NCBI RefSeq assembly: GCF_001411805.1
Contig: NZ_CP007213.1
Span: 2,666,001-2,730,000 of the forward strand
Direction: 5' to 3'
Source: Burkholderia plantarii
GTDB lineage: Bacteria > Pseudomonadota > Gammaproteobacteria > Burkholderiales > Burkholderiaceae
Length of the DNA stretch: 64,000 nt
Positions 16,335-27,070 of this stretch are shown piece after piece. Both the position numbers and the translations under genes were made by a program. The number at the start of each line of letters is the position of its first letter. Position 1 is the first letter of the stretch. The notes under the pieces were generated by a model, which saw only the letters and a list, made by a program, of their open reading frames with translations, was not told the DNA's origin and did no database searches.

Positions 16335-17657
16335 ATGGACCTTCAATCATCGGCCGCCGCGATGCCGCGGGCCACGCACAAGTCACGCAGGGACTATGTC
16401 GTGGCCGGCTGGGCAAGCATGGCCGGCACCACCATCGAGTGGTACGACTTCTTCCTCTACGGCACCGCCGCCGCGCTCGTCTTCAACAAGGTGTTCTTCC
16501 CCTCGCTCGACCCCGTGCTCGGCACGATGGCCGCGTTCGCCACCTACGGCGTGGGCTTCATCGGGCGGCCGATGGGCGGCCTGATCTTCGGCCACTTCGG
16601 CGACCGCATCGGCCGCAAGTCGATGCTGATGGCGACGCTGCTGATGATGGGCATCCCGAGCATGGCGATCGGCCTGATCCCGTCGTTCCAGAGCATCGGC
16701 TACTGGGCCGCGGGGCTGCTGGTGGCGATGCGCTTCATCCAGGGCATGGCGGTGGGCGGCGAATGGGGCGGCGCCGCGCTGATGGCGGTGGAGCACGCGC
16801 CGCCCGGCAAGAAGGGCCTGTTCGGCAGCTTCCCGCAGACCGGCGTGGGCTTCGGGCTGATCCTCTCGTCGAGCGCGATGGCGGTGGTCGCGAACCTGCC
16901 CGAGCCGGCGCTGCTGTCGTGGGGCTGGCGCGTGCCGTTCCTCGCCAGCGTCGCGCTGCTGATCATCGGCTGGTACATCCGCACGCGCGTGCCGGAATCG
17001 CCCGACTTCGAGCAGCTGAAGCAGGACGGCGCGCGCGTGAAGTCGCCCGTGGCGGCCGTGATCGTCCACCATCGCCCGGCGCTGCTCGCCATCATCGGCG
17101 CGCGCACGGCCGAGAACACCTGGTTCTATCTGGTGGTCGCGTTCGCGCTGTCCTACGCGGCCAACCAGTTGAAGATCCCGAAGGCGGCGATCCTGCACGC
17201 GATCACGGCCGGCGCCGCGCTGTCGCTGTTCACGATGCCGCTGGCCGGCTACCTCAGCGACACCATCGGCCAGAAGCGGCTGTTCATGATCGGCCTGGTG
17301 GTGATGTGCCTGTTCTCGGCGCCGTTCTTCTCGATGCTGGAAACGCGGCACGCCATGCTGGTCTGGTGGGCGATGGTGCTCGGCGTGGGCGTGGTGTTCC
17401 CGATCCTCTACGCGCCGGAATCACAGTTCTTCGCCGCGCAGTTCCCGGCGCAGGTGCGCTACAGCGGCATCTCGGTGTCGGTGCAGATGGCCGGCGTGCT
17501 TGGCGGCGGCATCGCGCCGATGATCGCCACCGCGCTGCTGGCCGCGGGCGGCGGCCAACCGCGCTACGTGGTGGCCTACATGATCGCGCTCGGCGTCATC
17601 GCGCTGCTGTGCGCCGCGTGCCTGCGCGACGGCAGGGAACCGCGCCAGGCGGCCTGA
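16335..17657 (+). CDS. MHS-family MFS metabolite:H+ symporter
   Basis: 440 residues, twelve predicted membrane helices. The N-terminus has the MHS signature GTTIEWYDFFLYGTAAALVF, followed by GRPMGGLIFGHFGDRIGRK between helices 2 and 3, the MFS loop motif, and later RVPESPDFEQL. MHS members import carboxylates such as citrate, ketoglutarate, shikimate or proline/betaine. The ATG at 16335 follows CCGGAG; the upstream open frame is not coding. It precedes mmsA and mmsB, so the substrate may be a branched or beta-hydroxy short-chain acid. Substrate not determined. Confidence 0.88.
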   Translation: MDLQSSAAAMPRATHKSRRDYVVAGWASMAGTTIEWYDFFLYGTAAALVFNKVFFPSLDPVLGTMAAFATYGVGFIGRPMGGLIFGHFGDRIGRKSMLMATLLMMGIPSMAIGLIPSFQSIGYWAAGLLVAMRFIQGMAVGGEWGGAALMAVEHAPPGKKGLFGSFPQTGVGFGLILSSSAMAVVANLPEPALLSWGWRVPFLASVALLIIGWYIRTRVPESPDFEQLKQDGARVKSPVAAVIVHHRPALLAIIGARTAENTWFYLVVAFALSYAANQLKIPKAAILHAITAGAALSLFTMPLAGYLSDTIGQKRLFMIGLVVMCLFSAPFFSMLETRHAMLVWWAMVLGVGVVFPILYAPESQFFAAQFPAQVRYSGISVSVQMAGVLGGGIAPMIATALLAAGGGQPRYVVAYMIALGVIALLCAACLRDGREPRQAA

Positions 17658-17663
17658 TCCGCA

Positions 17664-17694
17664 ACGCCGGCCGGCGCGCAGGAAGCGCCGGCCG
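17664..17694 (+). terminator. strong hairpin between the transporter and mmsA
   Basis: A perfect 12-base stem, GCCGGCCGGCGC with its complement at 17683-17694, and a 7-base loop, starts 7 bases after the transporter stop and ends 60 bases before the mmsA start. CTTCCCCCTC follows rather than a run of T. It may attenuate or process the transcript between the two genes rather than stop it fully. Confidence 0.45.
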
Positions 17695-17754
17695 GCCTTC
17701 CCCCTCATTCAATCCGGCGTGCGGGGCCACGCCAATTCACCCAGAGAGACAAGC

Positions 17755-19281
<1,527 letters not shown>

Positions 19282-19305
19282 GCCACGCGACGAGGACAGC
19301 AGATC

Positions 19306-20205
19306 ATGAAGATCGGATTCATCGGGCTCGGCAACATGGGCGCGCCGATGGCGCTCAACCTGCTGAAGGCGGGGCACGCGCTGCGCGTGTTCGACCTCGA
19401 CGCGGCCGCGCTGCGCACGCTGGCCGACGCCGGGGCGAGCGTGGCGGATTCGCCGAAGGAGGCGGCGAACGACGCCGAACGAGTGATCACGATGCTGCCG
19501 GCCGCCGCGCACGTGCGGCGCGTGCTGACGGGCGGCGACGGCGTGCTGGCCGGCCTCGCGCCCGGCGCGATCGTGATCGATTGCAGCACCATCGATCCGG
19601 CCACCGTGAAGGCCATGGCCGAGGCCGCCGAGGCGCGCGGCAACCGCTTCGTGGATGCGCCCGTCTCGGGCGGCACGGGCGGCGCGGCGGCCGGCACGCT
19701 GACCTTCATGGTCGGCGCCGCGCAGCCGCTGTTCGACACTATCGAGCCGCTGCTGCGCGCGATGGGCAGCAACGTCGTGCGTTGCGGCGAGGTCTCGACG
19801 GGTCAGGTGGCGAAGATCTGCAACAACCTGATCCTCGGCATCACCATGGCCGGCGTGTCGGAGGCGATGGCGCTGGGCGAGGCGCTCGGCATCGACCCGA
19901 AGGTGCTGGGCGGGATCGTCTCGCGTTCGACCGGGCGCTGCTGGAGCGCGGACACCTACAACCCGTTCCCGGGCGTGATCGAGACCGCGCCGGCCTCGCG
20001 CGGCTATACCGGCGGCTTCGGCACCGACCTGATGCTGAAGGACCTCGGCCTCGCCACCGACGCGGCCAGGTCGGTCCGGCAGCCGGCTTACCTCGGCGCG
20101 CTCGCGCAGCAGCTGTACCAGGCGCTCAGCGCGAACGGCGGCGGCGGGTTGGATTTCTCGTCCGTGATCGGGCTCTATCGCGCGAAGTCGCGCACGGCGG
20201 GCTGA
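19306..20205 (+). CDS. mmsB: 3-hydroxyisobutyrate dehydrogenase
   Basis: 299 residues. The NAD-binding GFIGLGNMGAPMALNLLKAG opens the protein, DAPVSGGTGGAAAGTLTFM is the substrate-binding signature near 118-135, and Lys170 in GQVAKICNN is the catalytic lysine. The enzyme oxidises 3-hydroxyisobutyrate to methylmalonate semialdehyde, the substrate of MmsA encoded just upstream. The start follows GAGGACAG, and the 24-base gap implies one transcript with mmsA. Confidence 0.93.
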   Translation: MKIGFIGLGNMGAPMALNLLKAGHALRVFDLDAAALRTLADAGASVADSPKEAANDAERVITMLPAAAHVRRVLTGGDGVLAGLAPGAIVIDCSTIDPATVKAMAEAAEARGNRFVDAPVSGGTGGAAAGTLTFMVGAAQPLFDTIEPLLRAMGSNVVRCGEVSTGQVAKICNNLILGITMAGVSEAMALGEALGIDPKVLGGIVSRSTGRCWSADTYNPFPGVIETAPASRGYTGGFGTDLMLKDLGLATDAARSVRQPAYLGALAQQLYQALSANGGGGLDFSSVIGLYRAKSRTAG

Positions 20206-20249
20206 CGGGCATGCGGCGGCGTGGTCGGTACGCCGGCCGCGGCCGCGGC

Positions 20250-20690
20250 TTACTTGTCGAGACCGAGCAGGTAGTCGCGGTCTTCCGCCGGCAGCGCCTC
20301 GAGCCAGCCGGCTTCGCCGCCCGGCTGCGGCAGCACGCGGCCGTACTCGGCCATCTGCGCCGGCGGCAGCTCCGCGAGATAGACCCAGACGTGACGCCGG
20401 CCGGTGTTCGCCGCGCCGGCGACGATCCCGACGATGTCTTCCAGCAGGCGGCTTTTCTGCTCGGCCGTGCGCCCGGCGCGAATCGTGCCGTGGACGGTGA
20501 CGTGGTCCGCATCGTGGACGCGCCCGCCGAGGAAATGATCGTCGGCCGCGATCCACCGGAAGATCACCTGCGCGAAGAAACCCTGCGCGCCGGTGGCGCG
20601 GCCATGCGCCTGCGTGATGCCGCGCGCGATCCCCTCCTTCTCTTCCTGGCTGAAACGGCCTGCGGCGGCGGATACGACATAGGTCGGCAT
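20250..20690 (-). CDS. two-module tautomerase superfamily protein with Pro1
   Basis: 146 residues starting MPTYVVSAAAGRFSQEEKEG, so Pro1 is present. The length and the second module (beginning near DADHVTVHGTIRAGRTAEQK) match the fused two-beta-alpha-beta members such as cis-3-chloroacrylic acid dehalogenase and its homologues, which form trimers. GGAGAG precedes the ATG. It converges with mmsB. The dehalogenase-family relatives end in malonate semialdehyde, which MmsA could consume, but no halogenated-substrate residues can be confirmed by eye. Confidence 0.82.
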   Translation of the reverse strand: MPTYVVSAAAGRFSQEEKEGIARGITQAHGRATGAQGFFAQVIFRWIAADDHFLGGRVHDADHVTVHGTIRAGRTAEQKSRLLEDIVGIVAGAANTGRRHVWVYLAELPPAQMAEYGRVLPQPGGEAGWLEALPAEDRDYLLGLDK

Positions 20691-20827
20691 GGCGTTCTCT
20701 CCGTCAAGCGAGTGCGGGGTCGCTTCGGTTGCAGCCCCATCTTTGGACCCGGCGCGGCCCGGGCCAGAAAGGATCGGCCCGCCGCCGGCGAGGCTCCGCC
20801 GGCTCGCGGCTTCGCCCCCGGGGCGCG

Positions 20828-21310
20828 TCAGTCGCGCCCGTCCTCGTCGTTCCCGCGCGGGCCATCCTCGTCGTAGTCGTCGTCGGGCGGCTCCTCGCCC
20901 TCGACGTCGGGGCTGAACGCCACGTCGTCGGCATCCCAGTCCACCTCCACCTCGTCGAGGAAGTCCTCGGCGTCGCTGTCGTCGGTCACGTCGTCGGGCA
21001 GGTCCAGCGAAATGGTGGCCATCACGTCGCCGTCGAGCGTGATCTCGTGCTCGCTGTTCTCGTCGTTCGAGTCGATGTAATGGACCGTCACGTTGGCGCG
21101 CCCGGTCACCTCGATGCCGCTGTCGGGCGAGTCGCCCGGCGTGAAGCCGAGTTCGGTGACGGTCGCATCGGTGATGGTGGCGGGCGGATCCCAGTTCACG
21201 TCGCGATGGTCGAGATCGGTTTCCTGGCCGATCAGCCGGTCGCGGATGCCGTCCTCGATCTGCGCCACGAATTCAGGATCGTTGAAAAGCCCTTGCAGGA
21301 ACGCGCTCAT
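20828..21310 (-). CDS. acidic hypothetical protein
   Basis: 160 residues, start ATG after GAGGGGAAA. The N-terminal third is helical and ordinary (MSAFLQGLFNDPEFVAQIED). The middle contains beta-type segments such as IEVTGRANVTVHYIDSND and ITLDGDVMATISLDL. The C-terminal 60 residues are dominated by Asp and Glu (for example DDSDAEDFLDEVEVDWDADD). No signal peptide or membrane helix is seen. Third-position GC bias is like neighbouring genes, so it is probably real. I do not recognise the family. Confidence 0.6.
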   Translation of the reverse strand: MSAFLQGLFNDPEFVAQIEDGIRDRLIGQETDLDHRDVNWDPPATITDATVTELGFTPGDSPDSGIEVTGRANVTVHYIDSNDENSEHEITLDGDVMATISLDLPDDVTDDSDAEDFLDEVEVDWDADDVAFSPDVEGEEPPDDDYDEDGPRGNDEDGRD

Positions 21311-21417
21311 GTTTCCCCTCGATGTTCGGCGGTTGGAGTCTCCGCCGAGGCAGCATACCATTGCGCCGTGGCATCGCGCAGGCGGGCGCTCCCGCCGCCC
21401 GCCGCGAGGTGCGCCGG

Positions 21418-22704
21418 TCAATAAGACGGCTTCAGGTTGATCGCCGTGTTCTTCGCGAAGGTCGCGCTGGTCGACCACAGCTGCCACTTGCGCTGGATCT
21501 CCGAGGCCGAATCGGTCGACACGTTCGGCCGTGCCGGCCAGTAGGTCGGGTCGTACCAGCCCCAGTAGTTCGGCGCCACGCCGTTCACGGCCTTGTAGGC
21601 CCACGAGGTCCAGCTCAGCCCGGCGTTGTCGTAGGCCGTGATGCTGTGCTGCCACGCGGCGGCGCCGCCCTGGAACGCGTTGAATTCGCCGATGTAGCCA
21701 GGCACGTTCCACGAGGCGTGGTTGGCGAAATCGGTGGCCTGGCGGTCCGCGCCCGCGTCGATCACCGACGCGTTGCCGTTCGCGTTCCACTGGTATTCGT
21801 GCATCTCGTAGACGACGTTGGTCCAGCCGTACTGTGAAGGCGGGGGCAGCATGTCCCAGTTCCAGTTGCCGAACGTGCCCTCGATGAAGATCATGTGATC
21901 GGGGTCGGCGCTGCGGATGCTGGTATAGAGCTTCGCATACGCGCTCCATACCGCCGCCGTGTTCGGCGCGCCGGTCGGCTCGTTGATGAGGTCGTAGCCG
22001 GCCACGGTCGCGTTGCCCTTGAAGTGGTTCGCGATCTGCCACCACATCCAGGCGGTGTCGGACTGGTATTCGCTGTTGCTCCAGAACTGGTTGACGTTGG
22101 CGCGGCCCGTGTCGGGGTCGGTGCCCTGGCCGCCGATCACGCCGTGCATGTCGAAGATCACGTAGATGCCGTTCGCGGCCGCGTTGGCGACGAGCTGGTC
22201 GAGTTCCACGAACGCGTCGCTGCGCCAGCCCGGAATGGTGGGATTGGTCAGGTCGAAGAACTGCCCCCACCAGAGCGGCACGCGCACCGCGTTGAAGCCG
22301 CCCGCCTTGATGTTGGCGAAGTCCTGCGCCTGGATCCAGGTGTCCTGGTAGGCCTTCATCAGCACGCGTTCCTCGGCCACGCCATACGAGGCGTCGAGCT
22401 GCGCCATCACGCTGTAGGTGTCGGTCAGGCTGCCGGCGTCCATCGGCGACATGTAGCTCTCCATCACGAACCAGCCGCCCAGGTTCACGCCGCGCAGCGC
22501 CACGCCTTGCCCGCTCGCGTCGACGATCTGCCGGCCGCTCGCATGCAGCATCGACACGGCCTGCGCGCCGGTGCTCGCGGCGGCGGCAATGACGCCGGCG
22601 GCGATGGCGGCCATGATCGGGGCGCGGCGCAGGCGCCGCCACGCGGATCGGCTCGTCGTGGTGTGCTTCGTCGCGTCGTTCGTTGCCCTGTTGTTGGTTG
22701 TCAT
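21418..22704 (-). CDS. secreted glycoside hydrolase family 5 enzyme
   Basis: 428 residues. A long n-region with arginines is followed by a hydrophobic signal segment (PIMAAIAAGVIAAAASTGAQA, cleavage near residue 49). The GH5 barrel shows RGVNLGGWFVMES at 71-83, the acid/base Glu242 in LINEPTG and the nucleophile Glu340 in YIGEFNAF. The opening NLGGW signature is that of exo-1,3-beta-glucanase-like GH5 members, so a beta-1,3-glucan is at least as likely a substrate as cellulose. The ATG at 22704 begins the signal peptide; the frame is open further upstream without signal character. Confidence 0.88.
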   Translation of the reverse strand: MTTNNRATNDATKHTTTSRSAWRRLRRAPIMAAIAAGVIAAAASTGAQAVSMLHASGRQIVDASGQGVALRGVNLGGWFVMESYMSPMDAGSLTDTYSVMAQLDASYGVAEERVLMKAYQDTWIQAQDFANIKAGGFNAVRVPLWWGQFFDLTNPTIPGWRSDAFVELDQLVANAAANGIYVIFDMHGVIGGQGTDPDTGRANVNQFWSNSEYQSDTAWMWWQIANHFKGNATVAGYDLINEPTGAPNTAAVWSAYAKLYTSIRSADPDHMIFIEGTFGNWNWDMLPPPSQYGWTNVVYEMHEYQWNANGNASVIDAGADRQATDFANHASWNVPGYIGEFNAFQGGAAAWQHSITAYDNAGLSWTSWAYKAVNGVAPNYWGWYDPTYWPARPNVSTDSASEIQRKWQLWSTSATFAKNTAINLKPSY

Positions 22705-23228
22705 CGGACTGTCCCGTCTCTCGCCCGACACCGCGCCTCGGCCCGAGGCCGCGCCGGGCTGGTTGGATATGAGACCGGCACGCGCGAATCCGGCGGGCTC
22801 CTGGCCGCCCGGATCGTGCCGCCACCGGCCATGCGTGATGCGAACCGCGTGCTGCCCGCCCCTCTCACCGCGCATGCCGCCCGTCACGCGCAACAGCGAC
22901 ATCGCATCGCCCTGCCCTTGCCCGGCCGGCCGGCCACGACAGCCATCGTTTCGCGGCCCGCATCATGGCGGCCGATTGCATGCCGTTCATGTGCCGGCAA
23001 CGAACCGTGCCGGAAATCGATGCAGTTCGTCGTGATCGTTTCGCGTTGCGGCAGGATCGGCCTGCCGTGTCGATGCCGATAAGCATTCCTTACAAATTGC
23101 CCGGCAGCGGCACGCCGACCTGTGATGCACGATGCGCGAACACGGTAACACGGCGGCACCTCGCCTGTATCCGGCACGACGTGCCGACTTCACTGGCGTC
23201 CCGAAAAATCCCGACAGACGCGCGCCGC
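22705..23228. other. intergenic region, 524 bases
   Basis: No gene or RNA recognised. The stretch around 23080-23105 is relatively AT-rich (TAAGCATTCCTTACAAATTG) and is a plausible promoter area for the minus-strand GH5 gene, though no good -35/-10 pair could be fixed. Confidence 0.4.
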
Positions 23229-23927
23229 TCAGCGCGTGACGACGCTGAATTCGTTACCGCGCCCCTCGCTGATCGGGATCGGCTGCGAAAGATAGCCGTT
23301 CGCGGGATCGCGGACATGGGCCAGATACGGGTTGTCATGCTCGAAGGCGTTTTCGGCCAGCACCAGCGCGCCGCCTTTCAGGCGCGGCTCGAGCAGCTTC
23401 AGCACCGGCAGGTAGAAGCTGAACGCGCCGTCGAGCAGCACCAGGTCGATCTCGCCGTCGATATCGGCCAGCGTCTCGCGCGCGTCGCCCACCCGGATCT
23501 CGACCAGATCGGCGAGTCCGGCGGCTTCCAGGTTGGCCCGCGCGCGCGCCGCCTTGCCGGGCTCCAGCTCGGTGCCGATCAGCCGGCCGCCGCCCATGTC
23601 GCGCAGCGCCGAGGCGAGATGGATCGTGGAGATGCCCATCGACGTGCCGAACTCGACGATCCGCGTGGCCCGCCGCGCGCGGGCGCATTGGTAGAGGAAG
23701 CGACCGTACTCGGGCGCCACGTTCAGGAAATTGTCGGCGTAGCCGTGATAGAAGCCTCGCAGGTCGCGCGCCTCGCCGGCGACATGCCCGGCGATGATCT
23801 CGGCCATCAGCCGCTCGGGCTGCCCGGCCTGCATGAACGGCTCCATCAGCGGCCGGTCGGCCTGCTCCGCCTCCTCGAACAGCCGTTGCAGGGTTTGCGC
23901 CACGCGGCCGGTACTCAGTGAATCCAT
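23229..23927 (-). CDS. class I SAM-dependent O-methyltransferase-like protein
   Basis: 232 residues. The SAM-binding motif I is VEFGTSMGIS (91-100). Motif II and III areas follow with LIGTELEPGKAARARANLEA, VEIRVGDARETLADID and IDLVLLDGAFSFYLP. The layout fits the methyltransferase-3/24 group, close to O-methyltransferases acting on small molecules. An N-terminal helical extension (1-85) is typical of the group. The ATG is preceded by GGAG at a long distance. It is divergent from an AraC regulator, 172 bases apart, which may control it. Substrate unknown. Confidence 0.82.
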   Translation of the reverse strand: MDSLSTGRVAQTLQRLFEEAEQADRPLMEPFMQAGQPERLMAEIIAGHVAGEARDLRGFYHGYADNFLNVAPEYGRFLYQCARARRATRIVEFGTSMGISTIHLASALRDMGGGRLIGTELEPGKAARARANLEAAGLADLVEIRVGDARETLADIDGEIDLVLLDGAFSFYLPVLKLLEPRLKGGALVLAENAFEHDNPYLAHVRDPANGYLSQPIPISEGRGNEFSVVTR

Positions 23928-24099
23928 GGTGTCGTCGACTCCGGAAAACGCGGCGCGGGGAAGTCCGTGTGCCGCCGTTCCGGCATGGTAGGGGTGCATC
24001 GTGCTGGCCACATTGGGTAAGATTGCCAGAATATTCGGATTTCCTGCCAACCTGCGCCTGGGCTCGCCGCCCCGGCGCGCCAGCGGCCCGCCTCGCGCC

Positions 24100-24927
24100 A
24101 TGCCCGTCCTGACCGACCCGCAGCAGCCGATCGAATGGCTCGACCCCGACCTCGTGCCGCGCCCCGTGGTGACCTTCGGCGCCTCCGGCATCGTGATGGC
24201 CGACCTCGACCGGCGGAATCCGGACCGCCACGAGACGCACTTCCATCGCCATCGGAAAGGCCAGCTCGTGCTGCTGCTGCGCGGCGTGCTGACCGGCGAG
24301 GTGGAGGGCAGCCTCTGGATGGTGCCGCCGCAGAGCGCGATCTGGGTGCCGGCCGGCATGCCGCACAAGATGGCCACCGCCGGCACGGTGGAGTGCTACG
24401 TCGCCTTCATCGACGGCGCCGCGGCCGCGCGCCTGCCGCCGGCCTGCTGCGCGGTGTCCGCCACGCCGCTGCTGCGCGAGCTGGTGATCCGCGCCGCCAG
24501 CCTGCCGCTGCTCTACACCGAGGGCGGCATGGAATCGCGGCTCGTCACGCTGCTGCTCGACGAACTCGCGGCTGCGCCCACCGGCAAGCTGCATCTGCCG
24601 ATGCCGGCCGACGTGCGGCTGCGCCGGATCGTCGACGCGATCATGGCCGAGCCGGCCGAGCGCGGCACCATCGCCACCTGGGCGAAACGCGTGGGGCTCA
24701 GCGAACGCACGCTGGCGCGCTTGCTCGCGCGCGAGACCGGCATGAGCTTCGGCCAGTGGCGGCGCCAGCTGCACCTGATGCTGGCCGTGAAGTGGCTCAG
24801 CACCGGTACGTCGGTGCAGGAGGTGGCCGACGGGCTCGGCTACGAGAGCGCGGGCAGCTTCGTGACGATGTTTCGCAAGGCGCTGGGAACGTCGCCGGGG
24901 AAATACGCGGCGGGGGAGCGGGTTTGA
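24100..24927 (+). CDS. AraC-family regulator with cupin sensor
   Basis: 275 residues. The N-terminal cupin-type sensor has HFHRHRKGQLVLLLRGVLTG near 50-65 and WMVPPQSAIWVPAGMPH. The C-terminal double helix-turn-helix reads GTIATWAKRVGLSERTLARL and ends with EVADGLGYESAGSFVTMFRK and LGTSPGKY, the AraC signature. The ATG at 24100 gives the normal sensor length; a GTG at 24001 would extend it, and neither has a clear ribosome site. Divergent from the methyltransferase, its probable target. Confidence 0.86.
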   Translation: MPVLTDPQQPIEWLDPDLVPRPVVTFGASGIVMADLDRRNPDRHETHFHRHRKGQLVLLLRGVLTGEVEGSLWMVPPQSAIWVPAGMPHKMATAGTVECYVAFIDGAAAARLPPACCAVSATPLLRELVIRAASLPLLYTEGGMESRLVTLLLDELAAAPTGKLHLPMPADVRLRRIVDAIMAEPAERGTIATWAKRVGLSERTLARLLARETGMSFGQWRRQLHLMLAVKWLSTGTSVQEVADGLGYESAGSFVTMFRKALGTSPGKYAAGERV

Positions 24928-25144
24928 GCGCGGGCGCCGAACGGCGCTAGCGGGCGGCGGCGCGCGGCGTCGGGTTGGCCCGACGTGGCTGTCGCCCAGG
25001 CGCCGGGGCATCCGGGCGGGCACGGATCGAACGGTGGCAGTGGCCGCCGGGCGGCGGCAACTTTTCGCGCGCACGGCTGTAACCGGCACGGCCCGCGCAG
25101 CGAACTGACCGTTCGGACCCATTCTGCCGCCCGAGCGCCCCACC

Positions 25145-25942
25145 ATGTCCCTTCATTTCTCATGCACGATGTGCGGCCGCTGCTGCCACGACCTGCGCCT
25201 GCCGCTGTCCGTCGACGAAGCCATCACCTGGCTCGCGCGCGGCGGCGAGGTACAGCTGTTCAGCGACGCGATCCCGTGGCCCGAGGAACCGCCGCCCGAC
25301 GACGCGCTGGCGCAGCACAAGCGGCGCCGCTCGTTCGCGGCGCACTGCGGGACGCTGCCGGTGCGCGTGTCCGTGACGCTGGTGGCGTCGTTCGCGGGAC
25401 CGTGCCCGCATCTGCGCGCGGACATGGCCTGCGGTGCCTACGAGCTGCGCCCGCGCGTGTGCCGGATCTATCCGGCCGAGGTCAACCCGGCGCTGGTGCT
25501 CGACCCCGCCTCGAAGGCCTGCCCGCCGGAAGCGTGGTCGCCGGACCGCCCGCCGCTGATCGCCGGCGGCCAGCTGGTGGACGCGCAGACGGCCGAACTG
25601 ATCGCGCAGTCGCGCGAAGCCGATGCGCGCGACCGGCTCGCCAAGGCCTTTCTCTACGCGCAGCTCGGCTACGACACCACCGCGCTCGCCAATGAAGGCT
25701 TCGCGATCCACTCGCCGGGGCGCGACCAACTGGCCGCCGCGCTCGAGGCGGCGCGGCTCGCCGCCGCCTACAGCGACCATCACGAACCCGCCTCGCCCTA
25801 CCCGTGGCACCTCATCACGAACCGCCACGCCACGCTCGCCACGCTGCAATCGATCGACGCGTCGGCGCGGCTCGCCGATGCCGCGCCGGGCGCCGACGCG
25901 CCCGCCTATCTCGGCTTCTTCGAGGCCGATGTGCCGGGCTGA
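25145..25942 (+). CDS. YkgJ-family cysteine-cluster protein
   Basis: 265 residues. The cysteine cluster CTMCGRCC lies at 7-14, with more cysteines at GPCPHL and ACGAYELRPRVCRIYP, and a fourth group at KACPP. This is the pattern of the YkgJ / Fe-S-or-zinc-cluster family (PF03692), whose function is poorly defined. The C-terminal half is helical and variable. A 13-base unit is duplicated at the stop codon (25937-25949 and 25951-25963), which repeats the TGA. No functional partner is evident. Confidence 0.82.
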   Translation: MSLHFSCTMCGRCCHDLRLPLSVDEAITWLARGGEVQLFSDAIPWPEEPPPDDALAQHKRRRSFAAHCGTLPVRVSVTLVASFAGPCPHLRADMACGAYELRPRVCRIYPAEVNPALVLDPASKACPPEAWSPDRPPLIAGGQLVDAQTAELIAQSREADARDRLAKAFLYAQLGYDTTALANEGFAIHSPGRDQLAAALEAARLAAAYSDHHEPASPYPWHLITNRHATLATLQSIDASARLADAAPGADAPAYLGFFEADVPG

Positions 25943-25993
25943 ATCCGCCCGGCTGAATCCGCCGGCCAGACCGGTGAACCGACCCGCCGCGCG

Positions 25994-26959
25994 TCAATGC
26001 GACGAGACGTATTCGGAGCCGGCAAACGGGGGCGGCAGCGCGAAGCTCTCGCGCATGCGCCTCGTCTCGGCGGCCGGGGTCGCGCCGAACAGCCGTTTGA
26101 ACTCGCGGTTGAACTGCGAGGCGCTGGCGTAGCCGACGGCATGGCAGGCGGCCTCGGCCGTCATGTCCTGGCGCACCATCAGCAGGCGCGCCTGGTGCAG
26201 GCGCGTCGACTTCACGTACTGCATCGGCGAGGTCTGCGTGATGGCCTTGAAGTGGCTGTGGAAGGTGGGCACGCTCATGCCGGCCTCGTTGGCCAGCAGC
26301 GGCAGGTCGAGCGGCTGCGCGTAGGTGGCGTGGATCCGGCGCAGCGCCTTGCCGATCTTGCCGAACTGCCCCTGCATCGCCAGCGCGGCGCGCATCGCGT
26401 CGCCCTGCGCGCCGGTCAGCACGCGGAAATACAGCTCGCGCACCAGTGCCGGGCCGAGGATCGCCGCATCGAGCGGCCGCTGCATCGCCTCCAGGAAGCG
26501 CAGCACGGTGGCGCGCAGCGGCGCGTCCATCGGGCTCGACATCATGCTGCGCGGTGCCTCGGCGCGCGCCGGCGCGGGCTGGCGGTCGATCTGGATCATC
26601 AGCTCGGCGGCCACCTGGAAATCGAGGTGCAGGTACAGCGCGAGCAGCGGGCGCGCGGGCGTGGCGTCGGTCTCCATCGTGAACGGCACCGGCACGGCCA
26701 CCGCCAGATAGTGCTGCTCGTCGTACAAATAGACTTCGTCGCCGAAATAGCCGCGCTTGCGGCCCTGGCAGACGATCACGATGCCGGGATCGTAGAGCAC
26801 CGGCGTGCGCGCGAGCGGGCGGTCCGAACGCAGCACGCGCACGTCGGGCAGCGGCGTCAGGTTGTAGCCCTCGGCGGGCGCGAGCGCGCTCAGCAGCGTC
26901 ACCATGCGCTGCCGATCATTGGACCGGGGGGCGGCGGCGGGGCTCGGCGGTTTCATCAT
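25994..26959 (-). CDS. AraC-family regulator with AraC_N arm
   Basis: 321 residues. The N-terminal domain contains TPVLYDPGIVIVCQGRKRGY and EQHYLAVAVPVPFTMETDAT, the AraC_N (PF06719) pattern. The C-terminal reads QPLDLPLLANEAGMSVPTFH, HFKAITQTSPMQYVKSTRLH and YASASQFNREFKRLFGATP. The first of two consecutive ATG codons is taken as start. It is divergent from an SDR (112-base gap), the usual arrangement for this regulator subgroup, and likely controls it. Confidence 0.88.
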   Translation of the reverse strand: MMKPPSPAAAPRSNDRQRMVTLLSALAPAEGYNLTPLPDVRVLRSDRPLARTPVLYDPGIVIVCQGRKRGYFGDEVYLYDEQHYLAVAVPVPFTMETDATPARPLLALYLHLDFQVAAELMIQIDRQPAPARAEAPRSMMSSPMDAPLRATVLRFLEAMQRPLDAAILGPALVRELYFRVLTGAQGDAMRAALAMQGQFGKIGKALRRIHATYAQPLDLPLLANEAGMSVPTFHSHFKAITQTSPMQYVKSTRLHQARLLMVRQDMTAEAACHAVGYASASQFNREFKRLFGATPAAETRRMRESFALPPPFAGSEYVSSH

Positions 26960-27070
26960 GGACTGGATTGACTCATAGAAACAGGCAAGAAAAGCAGAAT
27001 AACGGGCCTGCAAAAGCTCGGTCCAAGAGAATAGCATGCAAGCTCTTCCCATTTTTCAGGAGTCGCTGCC

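Noticed and set aside
23200..23216. TCCCGAAAAATCCCGA as a terminator of the methyltransferase gene
   Set aside because: The arms are a direct repeat, not inverted, so no hairpin forms.
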